A DNA stretch of 27,316 nucleotides from DASXTS01 sp036402215 (GTDB lineage Bacteria > Actinomycetota > Actinomycetes > Mycobacteriales > Pseudonocardiaceae). Of the stretch, positions 6,058 to 14,220 are shown piece by piece. Position numbers and translations under genes: made by a program. The notes beneath the pieces were generated by a model. It did not search any database. It worked only from the letters and a program-made list of their open reading frames with translations, and was not told the origin of the DNA. The stretch spans positions 1 through 27,316 of the forward strand of contig DASWTI010000182.1 of the NCBI GenBank assembly GCA_036402215.1. The letters run 5' to 3'. Position 1 is the stretch's first letter; every line of letters starts with the position of its first letter.

Positions 6058-6930
6058 ATGAGCTTTCGTACCGCCATCGTGCCGGCCGCGGGGCTGGGCA
6101 CCCGCTTCCTCCCGACCACGAAGTCGGTGCCCAAGGAGCTGCTGCCGGTGGTGGACCGGCCGGCCATCGAGCTGGTCGCCGAGGAGGCCGCCGAGGCCGG
6201 CGCGACCCGCCTGGTGATCGTCACCTCGGCCGGCAAGGAGTCCGTCGTCGAGCACTTCCGGCCCGCGCCGGAGCTGGAGGCGACGCTTGCCGGGCGCGGC
6301 AAGGACGAGCTGCTCGCCAAGGTGCGCCGCGCCCCCGGCCTGCTCGACGTCGAAGTGGCCATCCAGGACGAGCCGAAGGGCCTGGGGCACGCGGTGGGCT
6401 GCGCCGAGCCGAACCTGCGCGACGACGACACCGCCGTCGCCGTGCTGCTGCCGGACGACCTCGTGCTGCCGAACGGGGTGCTCGACCGGATGGCCAAGGT
6501 GCGTGCCGAGCACGGCGGCAGCGTGCTGTGCGCCTTCGACCTGCCGCTGGACCAGGTCAGCGCGTACGGGGTGTTCGACGTCGCGGACACCGCCGACCCG
6601 GACGTCAAGCGGGTGCACGGCATGGTGGAGAAGCCGCGGCCGGAGGACGCGCCGTCCACGTTCGCCGCGGCCGGTCGCTACCTGCTGGACCGCGCGGTGT
6701 TCGACGCGCTGCGCCGCATCACCCCGGGTGCGGGCGGCGAGCTCCAGCTCACCGACGCCATCGCATTGCTGATCGCCGAGGGGCACCCGGTGCACGTCGT
6801 GGTGCACCGCGGGCTGCGCCACGACCTCGGCAACCCGGGCGACTTCCTGCGCACGGCCGTGCACTTCGCGCTGGAGGACCCGGAGTACGGCCCGGAGCTG
6901 GAGCAGTGGCTGCGGGATCGGCTGGGGTGA
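6058..6930 (+). CDS. galU: UTP-glucose-1-phosphate uridylyltransferase
   Basis: The protein has 290 residues. The N-terminus carries the nucleotidyltransferase loop IVPAAGLGTRFLPTTKSVPKELLPVVDRPAIE, which binds UTP and contains the catalytic Arg and Lys. Later markers are IVTSAGKESVVEHF, the GLGHAVGCAEP substrate loop, AVLLPDDLVLP with the metal-binding Asp, MVEKPRPEDAPSTFAAAGRYLL, and GGELQLTDAIALL. It makes UDP-glucose for cell-wall polymers, glycolipids and storage sugars in the cytoplasm. The start is ATG 6058, directly downstream of a TAGGCT hexamer. The stop overlaps the possible GTG start of glp as GTGA, so the galU-glp pair is an operon, the same order as galU-moeA1 in mycobacteria. 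Confidence 0.96.
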   Translation: MSFRTAIVPAAGLGTRFLPTTKSVPKELLPVVDRPAIELVAEEAAEAGATRLVIVTSAGKESVVEHFRPAPELEATLAGRGKDELLAKVRRAPGLLDVEVAIQDEPKGLGHAVGCAEPNLRDDDTAVAVLLPDDLVLPNGVLDRMAKVRAEHGGSVLCAFDLPLDQVSAYGVFDVADTADPDVKRVHGMVEKPRPEDAPSTFAAAGRYLLDRAVFDALRRITPGAGGELQLTDAIALLIAEGHPVHVVVHRGLRHDLGNPGDFLRTAVHFALEDPEYGPELEQWLRDRLG

Positions 6931-6935
6931 ACGAG

Positions 6936-8150
6936 ATGCGCACCGTCGAGGAGCAGCTCACGCGGGTGCTGGCCGCCGCGGTGCAGCCGGCTCCGGTGCG
7001 GGTGGCGATCTCCGAGGCGCAGGGCATGTTGTGCGCCGAGGAGGTCGTGGCGCAGCGCGCGCTGCCCGGGTTCGACCAGGCGGCCGTCGACGGCTACGCG
7101 GTGCGCAGCATCGACGTCCAGGAGGTGCCGGTGAGCATGCCGGTGGTGGGTGAGATCCAGGCCGGGTCCCGCCAGCCACGGCGGTTGCAGCCGCGCCAGG
7201 CGGTGTGGGTCGCCACCGGCGCGCCGCTGCCGACGCTCGCCGACGCCGTGGTCCCGGTGGGCTACACCGACGGCCACCAGGCCCACGTCACCGTCAACCA
7301 GCCGGTGCCGTCCAAGGGCTTCGTGCGCCGCGCGGGCGAGGACGTGCAGACCGGCGACGTGGCCGTCCGCCGCGGCGCGGTGATCGGGGCCGCGCAGGTC
7401 GGGCTGCTCGCCGCCGTCGGCCGAGACAAGGTGCTCGTGCACCCACGGCCGCGGGTCTCGGTGCTCTCCATGGGCGACGAACTGGTGGACGTCGAGCGTA
7501 CTCCCGGCCAGGGCCAGGTGTACGACGTCAACTCCTACGCGCTGGCCGCCGCCGCACGGGACGCCGGGGCCGACGTGACCCGCGTGGGCATCGTGTCCGG
7601 CGACCCGCGCAAGCTGCGCGACATCGTGGAGGGCCGGCTGCTGCTCTCCGAGGTGGTGGTGATCGCCGGCGGGGTGGGCGGCGCGACCGGCGACGACACC
7701 GTGGCGGCGTTGGCCGAGCTGGGCGCGATCGACCTCACCCGGGTGGCGATGCACCCCGGCTCGGTGCAGGCGTTCGGCCGGCTCGGGCCGGACGGCGTGC
7801 CGACGTTCCTGCTGCCGGCCAACCCCATCAGTGCGCTCGTGGTGTTCGAGGTGCTGATCCGGCCGCTGATCCGCCTCGCCCTCGGCAAGCGCAACCCGTA
7901 CCGGCGCACCGTCACCGCGCGGCTGCTCTCACCGGTGCAGTCCACCAAGGGCCGCCGCGGGTTCCTACGCGGGCAACTGCTGCGGGACGAGAACACCGGC
8001 GAGTACCTGGTGCAGCCGCTCGGGACCTCCGGCGCGCACCTGCTGGCCTCGCTGGCCGAGGCGAACTGCCTGCTCATGGTGGACTCCGACACCACGGAGG
8101 TCGCCGTCGGCGAGGACGTCGAGGTCAGCTTCCTGGCCCAGCGGTCGTAG
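6936..8150 (+). CDS. glp: Glp: MoeA/gephyrin-like cell-division protein
   Basis: A 404-residue protein with the MoeA domain plan: N-terminal helix (MRTVEEQLTRVL), an AEEVVAQRALPGFDQAAVDGYAVRS core motif, the molybdopterin domain (about 175-325, VSVLSMGDELVDV, GQVYDVNSYAL, IAGGVGGATGDDT) and a C-terminal beta domain from about 335. Classical MoeA has GGVSxGxxD and PGNP; here the loops read GGVGGATGDD and PANPISA, as in the actinobacterial Glp group. In Corynebacterium Glp binds FtsZ and a membrane receptor, GLPR, whose homologue lies two genes downstream. A divisome role is therefore favoured over molybdenum insertion. ATG 6936 has GGGGTGA 7 nt upstream; GTG 6927, overlapping the galU stop, is the alternative. 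Confidence 0.9.
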   Translation: MRTVEEQLTRVLAAAVQPAPVRVAISEAQGMLCAEEVVAQRALPGFDQAAVDGYAVRSIDVQEVPVSMPVVGEIQAGSRQPRRLQPRQAVWVATGAPLPTLADAVVPVGYTDGHQAHVTVNQPVPSKGFVRRAGEDVQTGDVAVRRGAVIGAAQVGLLAAVGRDKVLVHPRPRVSVLSMGDELVDVERTPGQGQVYDVNSYALAAAARDAGADVTRVGIVSGDPRKLRDIVEGRLLLSEVVVIAGGVGGATGDDTVAALAELGAIDLTRVAMHPGSVQAFGRLGPDGVPTFLLPANPISALVVFEVLIRPLIRLALGKRNPYRRTVTARLLSPVQSTKGRRGFLRGQLLRDENTGEYLVQPLGTSGAHLLASLAEANCLLMVDSDTTEVAVGEDVEVSFLAQRS

Positions 8151-8154
8151 CGGC

Positions 8155-8820
8155 GTGGGCCGGCCCGGACCGATCGGCGAGCCGATCGGGCGTCACCCCG
8201 GCTGGCCGGCCCGGCTGGGGCCGCTGCGGGTGCGTGGCGGCCTGGTGGAACTACGGCCGGTGCGGCTGCGCGACGGCGCGGCGTGGAGCCGGCTGCGCCG
8301 CCGCGACGTGCACCACCTGCGGCCCTGGGAGCCCACGGCGCCGGGGACGTGGGACGACCGGCACTCGGTGCTCAACTGGCCGGCGCAGTCCGCGGCGCTG
8401 CGCAGCGCCGCCCGGCGCGGGCACGCGCTGCCGTTCGCGATCCTGCTGAACGGCGTGTTCTGCGGGCAGGTGACCGTGGGCAACCTGGTGCGCAGCGCCC
8501 TCTGCTCCGCGTGGGTTGGCTACTGGGTGTCGTCGGAGGCCACCGGTGGCGGGGTGGCGACGGCGGCCACGGCGCTGTGCGTGGACCACTGTTTCGGGCC
8601 GGTCGGGCTGCACCGTGTCGAAGCCACCGTGCGCCCGGAGAACGTCGCGTCCCGTCGCGTGCTGGACAAGCTCGGCTTTCGGGAGGAGGGCCTGCACCTG
8701 CGCTATCTCAACGTGGACGACTCGTGGCGCGACCATCTCGTCTACGCCCTCACGATCGAGGAAGTGCCCGGTGGCGTGGTCCGGGAATTGCTCCGCGCGG
8801 GACTCGCCGAACCGGCATGA
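8155..8820 (+). CDS. rimJ: GNAT acetyltransferase, RimJ/RimL type
   Basis: A 221-residue GNAT protein starting at GTG 8155, 4 bp after glp. Markers are VELRPVRLRDGAAWSRLRRRD at the start of the fold, AILLNGVFCGQVTVGNL (beta strands 2-3), VGYWVSSEATGGGVATAATALCVDHCF with the acetyl-CoA pyrophosphate loop, and HRVEATVRPENVASRRVLDKLGFREEG, the typical RimJ/RimL C-terminal motif. It would transfer an acetyl group to an N-terminal amine of a protein. The true substrate is unknown; the tight coupling to glp and the following sepX, conserved as moeA1-rimJ-Rv0996, raises the possibility of a divisome-linked target. The symbol follows mycobacterial usage. Confidence 0.88.
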   Translation: MGRPGPIGEPIGRHPGWPARLGPLRVRGGLVELRPVRLRDGAAWSRLRRRDVHHLRPWEPTAPGTWDDRHSVLNWPAQSAALRSAARRGHALPFAILLNGVFCGQVTVGNLVRSALCSAWVGYWVSSEATGGGVATAATALCVDHCFGPVGLHRVEATVRPENVASRRVLDKLGFREEGLHLRYLNVDDSWRDHLVYALTIEEVPGGVVRELLRAGLAEPA

Positions 8821-8983
8821 TGTGCCCGGGCGGGGCCGGGGCCGCCGAATGACCGTTTCGTGCGACTGAAAGAGTCCTAAAGCCCTGTTCAGACGGCGCG
8901 CCTGCGTCACCTGTGTTACTGCTGTGACTAGCGTGACGAACCGTCGGACTTGTGCCCTCGTGGCTCGGGGGAGGTGACGAGGC

Positions 8984-9862
8984 ATGCCGAGCTCGCTGGT
9001 CTTCGCGGCCCTGGCTGTGGCATGGATCGTCGTCCTCGTCCCGATGGTGGCCAAGCGGCGCCAGGAGGTACGGCGGACCGCCGACACGGCGCTCGCCGCC
9101 CGGGTGCTGCGTCGCGGGGATGCGCAAGGCCGGCGGGAGGAGGTACCCGACATGGCCGAGCACGACGCGGAGTACGACACCGACTACGACGACGACCACG
9201 ACTCCGTCGACGATGTGGACGACGTCGACTACACCGACGACACCGACGACGGGGACGAGGTCGAGGAGGCCGGCGACGGGCGTGCCCGCCGCGCCTACGC
9301 GCATGCCCCGCGGGGCCGCCTCGTCCGTGGCGGCGAGAGCGGCGACGACGGACCCCAGCCGGGGACCACCGGCCGCCACGGGCCGGACGGCCGCCGCTAC
9401 CGCCCCGGACGCGGCGGCTTCGACCCGCACGCCGCCGAGCTGGCCGCGCGCGCCAAGTACGCGTTCCGCCAGCGCGTGGTGCTCGGCATGCTCCTGCTCG
9501 TCCTCGCCACGGCCGCCGCGGCGCTCGTCGTGCTGCCCGTCCTCTGGTGGGCCCACGGCGCCTCCGGTGTCGTGCTCGTCGGCTACCTCGGCTACCTGCG
9601 CCAGCAGGTCCGCATCGAGCAGGAGGTGCGCCAGCGCCGCCTGGACCGCGTGACGCGCAGCCACCGCGTCCGCCCCGAGGCCGACGACGAGCACGAGGAC
9701 GAGCCCGCCCCCGAGGCGCCCGCCCCGTCCTCCTGGCAGCGCCTGCCCCAGCACCCCGCCCACCCCGGCGCCACCGTCATCGACCTCGACGACGAGGACC
9801 CCGGCCTCCACGACCTCGACCTCGACGACGCCACCCCCTACCGCCGCGCGGCCGGCGAGTAG
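8984..9862 (+). CDS. sepX: SepX/GLPR membrane receptor of Glp
   Basis: A 292-residue membrane protein. A first hydrophobic helix (about 3-22, SSLVFAALAVAWIVVLVPMV) is followed by KRRQEVRR, then a very acidic low-complexity loop (about 56-95, many Asp pairs). A second hydrophobic block (about 163-205, VVLGMLLLVLATAAAALVVLPVLWW and following) can form two helices. The C-terminal tail is charged and ends in Asp-rich motifs. This architecture, and the place after glp and rimJ, match SepX of Streptomyces and GLPR of Corynebacterium, which anchor Glp at the division site and affect septation and polar growth. The start is supported by GGGGGAGGTGA before ATG 8984. A 163-bp gap separates it from rimJ, so it may have its own promoter. 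Confidence 0.85.
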   Translation: MPSSLVFAALAVAWIVVLVPMVAKRRQEVRRTADTALAARVLRRGDAQGRREEVPDMAEHDAEYDTDYDDDHDSVDDVDDVDYTDDTDDGDEVEEAGDGRARRAYAHAPRGRLVRGGESGDDGPQPGTTGRHGPDGRRYRPGRGGFDPHAAELAARAKYAFRQRVVLGMLLLVLATAAAALVVLPVLWWAHGASGVVLVGYLGYLRQQVRIEQEVRQRRLDRVTRSHRVRPEADDEHEDEPAPEAPAPSSWQRLPQHPAHPGATVIDLDDEDPGLHDLDLDDATPYRRAAGE

Positions 9863-9870
9863 GTCCCTGC

Positions 9871-9876
9871 TACGCT
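9871..9876 (+). promoter_or_regulatory. Possible -10 hexamer of the tRNA-Ala gene
   Basis: TACGCT lies 15 nt before the first base of the tRNA, between the sepX stop and the tRNA. A -35 element is not obvious. Confidence 0.3.
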
Positions 9877-9891
9877 TCCCCCGTCCCACCA

Positions 9892-9967
9892 GGGGCTGTA
9901 GCGCAGTTGGTAGCGCGCCTCGTTCGCATCGAGGAGGTCAGGGGTTCGATTCCCCTCAGCTCCACCA
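9892..9967 (+). tRNA. tRNA-Ala (anticodon CGC)
   Basis: A 76-nt cloverleaf. The acceptor GGGGCTG pairs with CAGCTCC with one G-U. The anticodon stem CCTCG/CGAGG holds the loop TTCGCAT, anticodon CGC. The T stem AGGGG/CCCCT holds the TTCGATT loop. The CCA end is encoded (9965-9967). It reads GCG codons for alanine. Its last seven bases are the first part of a 23-bp sequence repeated at 15691, marking it as an integration site. Confidence 0.97.
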
Positions 9968-10878
9968 GATAGGCCTTGTGCCCCACCAATCCCCGCGTTG
10001 ATCTTGTGGCGGTTGGTGGGCATAACCATCTTGAGGGTCACCGGCGGCATCTGGTGTACCAACCTGCGGCGCAATCACCTTGTCTGGTTGCGGATCATGG
10101 GCGATCGCCACGTCGTCGGTGTAGAGGCTGGCGAACGGCTCGGTGAGGATGAAGCGTTCGACGGTGCCATCGAGGTCGATGAAGAGCTTCTCGAAGAAGC
10201 CCTGGTTGATCTGCTTGCGCACCTTGGGCGGGGCGTCGGCGTAGGCGGCCTGGCAGTGCTCGGCCGCCCGTAGCGCTGCGTTCAGGGTGTCCTGGACGGT
10301 CGGCGAGCGAGGCGTTGGCTGTTGCGGTGGCCTGGTCTGCCGCCGCCAGTTCCCGGGTCAGGCGTCGCATCTCGGAGGCGAGGAGGTCCGGCGGGATGGC
10401 GCCGGCGTAGTGCGCCTGGAGGAGCTTGTGCCGTTGGCCTTCCAGCTGGGCTCGCTGCCGCTGGGCTCGCCGGGTGTTGGCTTCGGCCCGCTGGTGCCGC
10501 ATCTCCTTCAGCACCGCGTCCCTGATGGCCGCGATGCGGTGGGGTGGTAGCTGGAAGCGGGCGTAATGACTAGCGATGCCGGCTTCGATGCGGTCGACGC
10601 GGATGACGCCTCGTCGGCAGGTGGTGACGGGGCGCTTCTTGCCAGCGCAGACGTAGTACTCGTAGGTGGACGCCCTGATAGGGCACCAAGCCCATGTAGT
10701 AGGGGTTCTGCAGGGCGTGGTGCATCGTGTTGAGCCGGACCAGGAGCGCTGGCTTCGTGGCGGTCGGACGGCTGGTTAGGCCCCTGGCTCGGGCTGCGTC
10801 GGTCAGAGCGGTGACGGTCCACTCGCCGGTGGCGTACTGCTCGAAGCACCGCCGGATGAGCTCAGCGCGCTCATCTGC
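9956..10878 (-). pseudogene. Large serine recombinase remnant
   Basis: Three pieces in different frames make up the C-terminal part of a large serine integrase. Piece 1 (about 10875-10675) reads CFEQYATGEWTVTALTDAAR and HALQNPYYMGLVPYQG, the recombinase domain. Piece 2 (about 10665-10300) reads YYVCAGKKRPVTTCRRG, a zinc-ribbon end, then HYARFQL and a coiled-coil helix to AAADQATATANASLAD. Piece 3 (to 9956) reads NAALRAAEHCQAAYADAPP, then KQINQGFFEKLFIDLDGTVE. A frameshift lies near 10300. A deletion of roughly 50 codons lies near 10670. The N-terminal resolvase domain with its catalytic Ser is absent. The last frame stops inside the tRNA. It is not functional. Confidence 0.82.
9961..9983. repeat. 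Proximal att-like direct repeat at tRNA 3' end
   Basis: The last 7 nt of tRNA-Ala (TCCACCA) and the next 16 nt are identical, over 23 bp, to 15691-15713. After one inserted C the match continues for about 8 bp (CACCAATC). A repeat that includes a tRNA 3' end is the classic footprint of site-specific integration. Confidence 0.8.
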
Positions 10879-10879
10879 T

Positions 10880-11109
10880 CATCCCTCCTCACCGGCTCTG
10901 GTTGTCGAGGAGCCGGCTCTACCCGTCGGGCGCTGGTCATTGACGGAACTAGCACCAACGTTAGGGATGACAACAAGAACCGTCGTCTTCCCAGGAAGGC
11001 TCGAGCTTGCGATCCTGCGTCACTGAGCCTTTTCCAACCTGACGGACGGGACCTCGGTAGCCAGTCTCGGATGGCCAGCGCAGGCCGTCGGCGATAGCTC
11101 CGGCCCAGG
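10880..11109. other. Element interior without recognisable gene
   Basis: No frame here looks like a known protein on either strand. Upstream of the recombinase remnant the missing catalytic domain would be expected, but a stop at about 10880 closes the frame and nothing similar follows. It is probably a deletion scar with eroded sequence. Confidence 0.4.
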
Positions 11110-11478
11110 TCACGGACACGCTCCTGCCCGAGCCAGGGCACCGGGCGCAAACCGGTGACCTGCGAGAACGCCAGGTTGGAAAGGCTCACTGCCGCCAGCC
11201 GTCCGATCAGTCGTCGAGGCCTGTCGCGCCTTCGGCGCGGGCGGTCCTGTTGGCAGTGGCGCCGATGGAGGGTTGTCCTCGATGGGTGCTGGCGGGAGCC
11301 CGGCCACCCAGGTTACGACAACGAGCATCACCAGCACGCATGCCAGCGCCAACCACATCAATCTCTGGTTCGCCAGCCACTCGGGCCTGTCCTCTGTGGC
11401 GTAGTTGGTGAGGATCGCTCCGATTGCCGTCAGCAGGGCCGCCATGACCGCCAGCGCCCTCTTCGAAGGCCATCGCAC
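11110..11478 (-). pseudogene. Possible membrane-anchor fragment
   Basis: A minus-strand frame from a possible GTG at 11478 reads VRWPSKRALAVMAALLTAIGAILTNYA, then a short loop, then LMWLALACVLVMLVVVTWVAGLPPAP and a Pro-rich stretch. Two clear membrane segments of about 20 residues are present. Such a short N-terminal double-helix anchor precedes NTPase/TPR signalling proteins in actinobacteria; here no such domain follows, so it may be a 3'-truncated fragment. The assignment is weak. The plus-strand frame at 11155-11640 is a less likely reading. Confidence 0.35.
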
Positions 11479-11608
11479 CCCGGTTCCTTCGGTTCTCCAT
11501 TCAGAGCGCCGAGACACGCGAAGCGCCATCGTTGCGCGTCGCTTGGCCCAGGCCGCAGGTGGGTACGAGCCGGTGGCGGAACGTCGGGGACACCGCGTCG
11601 CGGTTGCG

Positions 11609-11860
11609 TCAGGCATCGATCGGCGCCAGCAGCGGGTTGATGCGGTAACCGCACGCCTCGCGGCAACCGTACGGCAGCAGCGTTACGGCCCCCGCAGTGA
11701 CGGCGTTGGAGACCAACTCGCTCACTAGCAGATCGGTGTGGCCGGCCACCGTCACGCCCCCGTGGTCCAGCAGCGCCTGTACCGCACGGCGGGCGGCTTG
11801 CGGGCCTCGTCGGCTGGCCACCGCCAGCGCCGCGATCGCGTGGAGTAGACGGCTGCTACA
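11609..11860 (-). pseudogene. ATP-binding (HATPase) regulator fragment
   Basis: The segment reading AARRAVQALLDHGGVTVAGHTDLLVSELVSNAVTAGA matches the first part of anti-sigma-factor-type HATPase proteins of actinobacteria, including the ELVxNAV N box. Directly afterwards the frame runs into unrelated sequence (VTLLPYGCREACGYRINPLL) and stops at 11609. The G boxes are missing, so it could not bind ATP normally. The frame is open well upstream to 12454, but that part has no familiar features. Confidence 0.55.
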
Positions 11861-12374
11861 TGGAGTGACCTGGCTGCGCCTTTGGCGTGAACCGCGGCAA
11901 GATAATTCAACAGATTCCCGGCGTGGCGACATCTGAGGAAGACCTTGCTCCCGGGGGCGAGGTCGGGCCCTCAGGGCGCTCAACAGAAGGCCCACCGCCC
12001 GAGTCCGCGCAAAGATCCATGGGTCGGGCGGTGGGTTCGTTGACTTTGGTGCCGTATGAGATCGATCGCGCACTTCCGCATGAGCGACTTGCTGTGTCCA
12101 CTGGGCGTGTAGGTCACCCGCTCCTGCCGCACGGGCCACGCATTCGAGGGAAGCACGGTAAGTGACATGATTCGTATCTATCGAGTGCGAAGTCTGGTTA
12201 CGCGACTTACGCCGTCGCCAAGCCGCCTGGCATCCTTCACTCGCACCCACTGATGTTGACTCCCGGCAGCCAAGCTGGCTCCATGGCGGAGGCTTCTGCC
12301 GTACCTCTTGCCTGCCGTTCTGGTCGGCACCGTCGTGCTTGATGGCTTGTTCGATTCCATCAACAGAATGGTGA
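11861..12374. other. Element interior without recognisable gene
   Basis: About 500 bp where frames on either strand show no domain, signal peptide or good ribosome binding site. The base composition is lower in G+C than the core. It is probably eroded DNA between two gene fragments. Confidence 0.4.
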
Positions 12375-12900
12375 GTAACCCGCCATGTTGCGCAGGGATT
12401 TGTCGACGATCGAGCGACTGCAGAAGACATCGCTGCTGAGGCTGCAGAGCTCATGTGGTCGCGATGGCAAGGGATTGGTGGACCAGGGGACGAGGCTGCT
12501 GGCTTCCCGCGGATGCGCTCATACGCCTATCGGGCAGTTCACCTCAAGTCCATGGAGTACTTCATGGCAGTCTCGTCGAAGTCGTTACAACCTGACCGAC
12601 TTCCGGGCGGATTCAGAGCTTTGTGCAGATGATCTGGGCTCGGGCTCGGGCTCGGGCTCGACGCTCGAACTGGACGAGGCATTGCAAGCGATTCGCCGAC
12701 TGCCCCGTGGGCAGCGGGCTTACTTTAGCTATGAGGATCCTCGGATACGAGGACGATGAGGTCGCTGACGTGCTCGGTGTCGGGGAAGGAACAGTCCGAA
12801 GCCACCTCGCTCATGCGAGGCGAAAGATCGCGAAGCACCTGTACTCGCACGTAGCTGGTGTGACGGGTGACCTCCAGCCGGTGCCGGCCAACGTCCACCA
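12375..12900 (+). pseudogene. Sigma-70 family (ECF/SigE-like) factor, broken over three frames
   Basis: Sigma region 2 is seen in one frame (about 12375-12630): HVAQGFVDDRATAEDIAAEAA, then LMWSRWQGIGG and MRSYAYRAVHLKSMEYF. The start of region 4 is in a second frame (about 12660-12720): LDEALQAIRRLPRGQRA. The region 4 helix-turn-helix is in a third (about 12730-12840): GYEDDEVADVLGVGEGTVRSHLAHARRKIAKHL. At least two frameshifts are needed. One coincides with four tandem GGGCTC units at 12636-12659, a likely slippage point. It would have bound core RNA polymerase and -35/-10 promoter DNA; in this state it should not make a working factor. Confidence 0.75.
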
Positions 12901-12955
12901 GGTCTTGGCCTCGCCGCTCTTTGAGGTTAGGCCAAGCCCTCTGACGTGTCACCCG

Positions 12956-13648
12956 ATGGCTTTTACAGTAAGCGGGAGAGTCGGCGACAGGCACCTCCGC
13001 CAAGCCCGGAGCACTTGGGCGGCTAAAGCGCAGGAGCGCTTCGATGCAGAGCTCTTTGGTCTGCCGATTACCGCCGAGTTCAAGCCGCTACCGGCCCATG
13101 AAGAAGTAGCTCGTCTCGCTCGAAAATATCGGGGCGTGAGCAATAAGCGTGACTGGTACGTCGACGTTACCGAGCTGCCGCTACCGTACGCTATTCTTCT
13201 GTGTCAGCGTGAGAATCTTCAATGGGACTGGTCGTTGCGGCGCACGTGGGCTGGAGCGTTGTCCATCGCGCTGGGAGTGTGGGTCGCAATGGGGCTGGTT
13301 GTAGCCCTGATTTTCGATTGGTCAACGCGTGAGCTTCTGATTCGGTGGCTTTGCCCCAGCCTGCCTGGGCTGCTGCTGGCGGCCACACTGCTGGTGGCGA
13401 ATCGCATGATCGCTCGTGATAAGCAGCAGCTGGCGGTCGAGATCGACGAACTGCTGGGTGTTCTGCCGGCGGTCTCGATCGGAAGCCCTCTCCCCAAAGT
13501 GGAGTTCGACTCGTTGTTGAAGCAGTGCCGCGGCCTTCAAGACCGGTGTTTAGACTACGTACACCCTCGGAGAGAGGTGCCGGCCTTCATTTACCGTCGA
13601 CGCGGAGAGAGGACGAGCAGGCAGCTCGTGTTGCGGCATCGCGGCTAA
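12956..13648 (+). pseudogene. S-4TM family pore-forming effector, N-terminus lost
   Basis: The downstream part of the frame (230 residues from ATG 12956) contains AAKAQERFDAELFGLPIT, then RDWYVDVTELPLPYAILLCQREN, then LQWDWSLRRTWAG, two membrane segments (about 92-117 and 126-146), and a C-terminal CRGLQDRCLDYVHPRREVPAFIYR. This order (FD...GLPW-like box, DWY, CQR-N-WD-LRR, two helices, LQDR..) is that of the S-4TM family, predicted membrane-pore effectors of nucleotide-signal defence systems. The first two helices of the family are missing. Upstream the same frame joins the sigma HTH without a stop, as if a deletion fused the two genes. No nucleotide synthase partner remains. The family call is from memory of the motif order, without a search. 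Confidence 0.6.
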
Positions 13649-13813
13649 GAAGCCGACTGCTAGATATCTCTTGATCTAACGTCACCAGGCGATGCGCTAC
13701 CTCGGTGGCATGCGGCGCTGCCGCACATCGCTCGGCAGTCCGCCACCGCCTCATGACTAGCCAGCAGTCGCACTCCCTGGGGCGGATCGGCTACAACTCT
13801 TGCCGACAGGAGC

Positions 13814-13840
13814 GTAGGCCCCGGCGGCGCCGGGGCCTAC
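13814..13840 (-). terminator. Hairpin terminator of the secreted-protein gene
   Basis: Perfect 12-bp stem GTAGGCCCCGGC / GCCGGGGCCTAC with a 3-nt loop, 14 bp past the stop codon of the minus-strand gene at 13855. It can work in either direction. The T-tract is weak. Confidence 0.65.
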
Positions 13841-13854
13841 GAATTGGTGGCAGA

Positions 13855-14196
13855 TCAGACGAGCTGGGTGTACACGTAGGCCGTCGATCCGGGTCCGTCC
13901 CAGCTGAAGTACTTGGTCGTGCCGGCGGGGCAGGCACGGTCGCTGTAGTACCAGGTGCCGTTGATCAGGGCCTTGACCTGCGCGCACTTGCCATCCGCGC
14001 GGGTGTCCTTCACCCGGCCGTTGACGTAGATCCGGCCGCCGCTGCAGGTGAGCGTGTAGTGCGACTCCCCACCCGGGATGTAGACGTCCCGCGAGTTGTT
14101 GCAGGTGTCGGCCGAGGCCGACGGAGCGATGGCCACCAGGGCCAGTGTGGCCGTCGCAGCGGCGGTGGCCAGGACAGCAGAAATTCGTCGCAGCAT
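13855..14196 (-). CDS. Small secreted protein with four cysteines
   Basis: A 113-residue protein with a clear Sec signal peptide: MLRRISAVLATAAATATLALV, cleavage after SASA (about residue 28). The mature part of about 85 residues has four Cys (DTCNN, LTCSGG, KCAQ, ACPAG), enough for two disulfides, and is rich in Tyr, Gly and Thr with short beta-strand-like segments (IYVNGRVKDTRADGKCAQVKA is typical). It resembles no enzyme I recognise. AGAGGAA before the ATG is a good ribosome binding site, and the hairpin at 13814 ends the gene. Codon use is nearer to the core than the fragments around it, so it is probably functional. It is divergent from the LysR gene. Confidence 0.8.
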   Translation of the reverse strand: MLRRISAVLATAAATATLALVAIAPSASADTCNNSRDVYIPGGESHYTLTCSGGRIYVNGRVKDTRADGKCAQVKALINGTWYYSDRACPAGTTKYFSWDGPGSTAYVYTQLV

Positions 14197-14220
14197 GTCA
14201 TTCCTCTCATTAACACCGGA

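Noticed and set aside
6036..6930. Upstream 300 residues in frame with glp
   Set aside because: They are the off-frame reading of galU. The Arg/Ala-rich sequence has no MoeA similarity, and glp starts at 6936 (or 6927).
9838..10074. Minus-strand frame of 78 residues with NRTPDLLDANEARYQLRYSP
   Set aside because: This peptide is the well-known mistranslation of a tRNA-Ala gene on the opposite strand. It covers the tRNA at 9892-9967 and is not a protein.
10287..10550. Plus-strand frame of 87 residues over the recombinase remnant
   Set aside because: It is the complement of the zinc-ribbon and coiled-coil part of the serine recombinase and has no features of its own.
11155..11640. Plus-strand frame of 161 residues in the element
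   Set aside because: It is Arg/His/Gly-rich without start signals. The opposite strand has two proper membrane segments, so the plus frame is a shadow.
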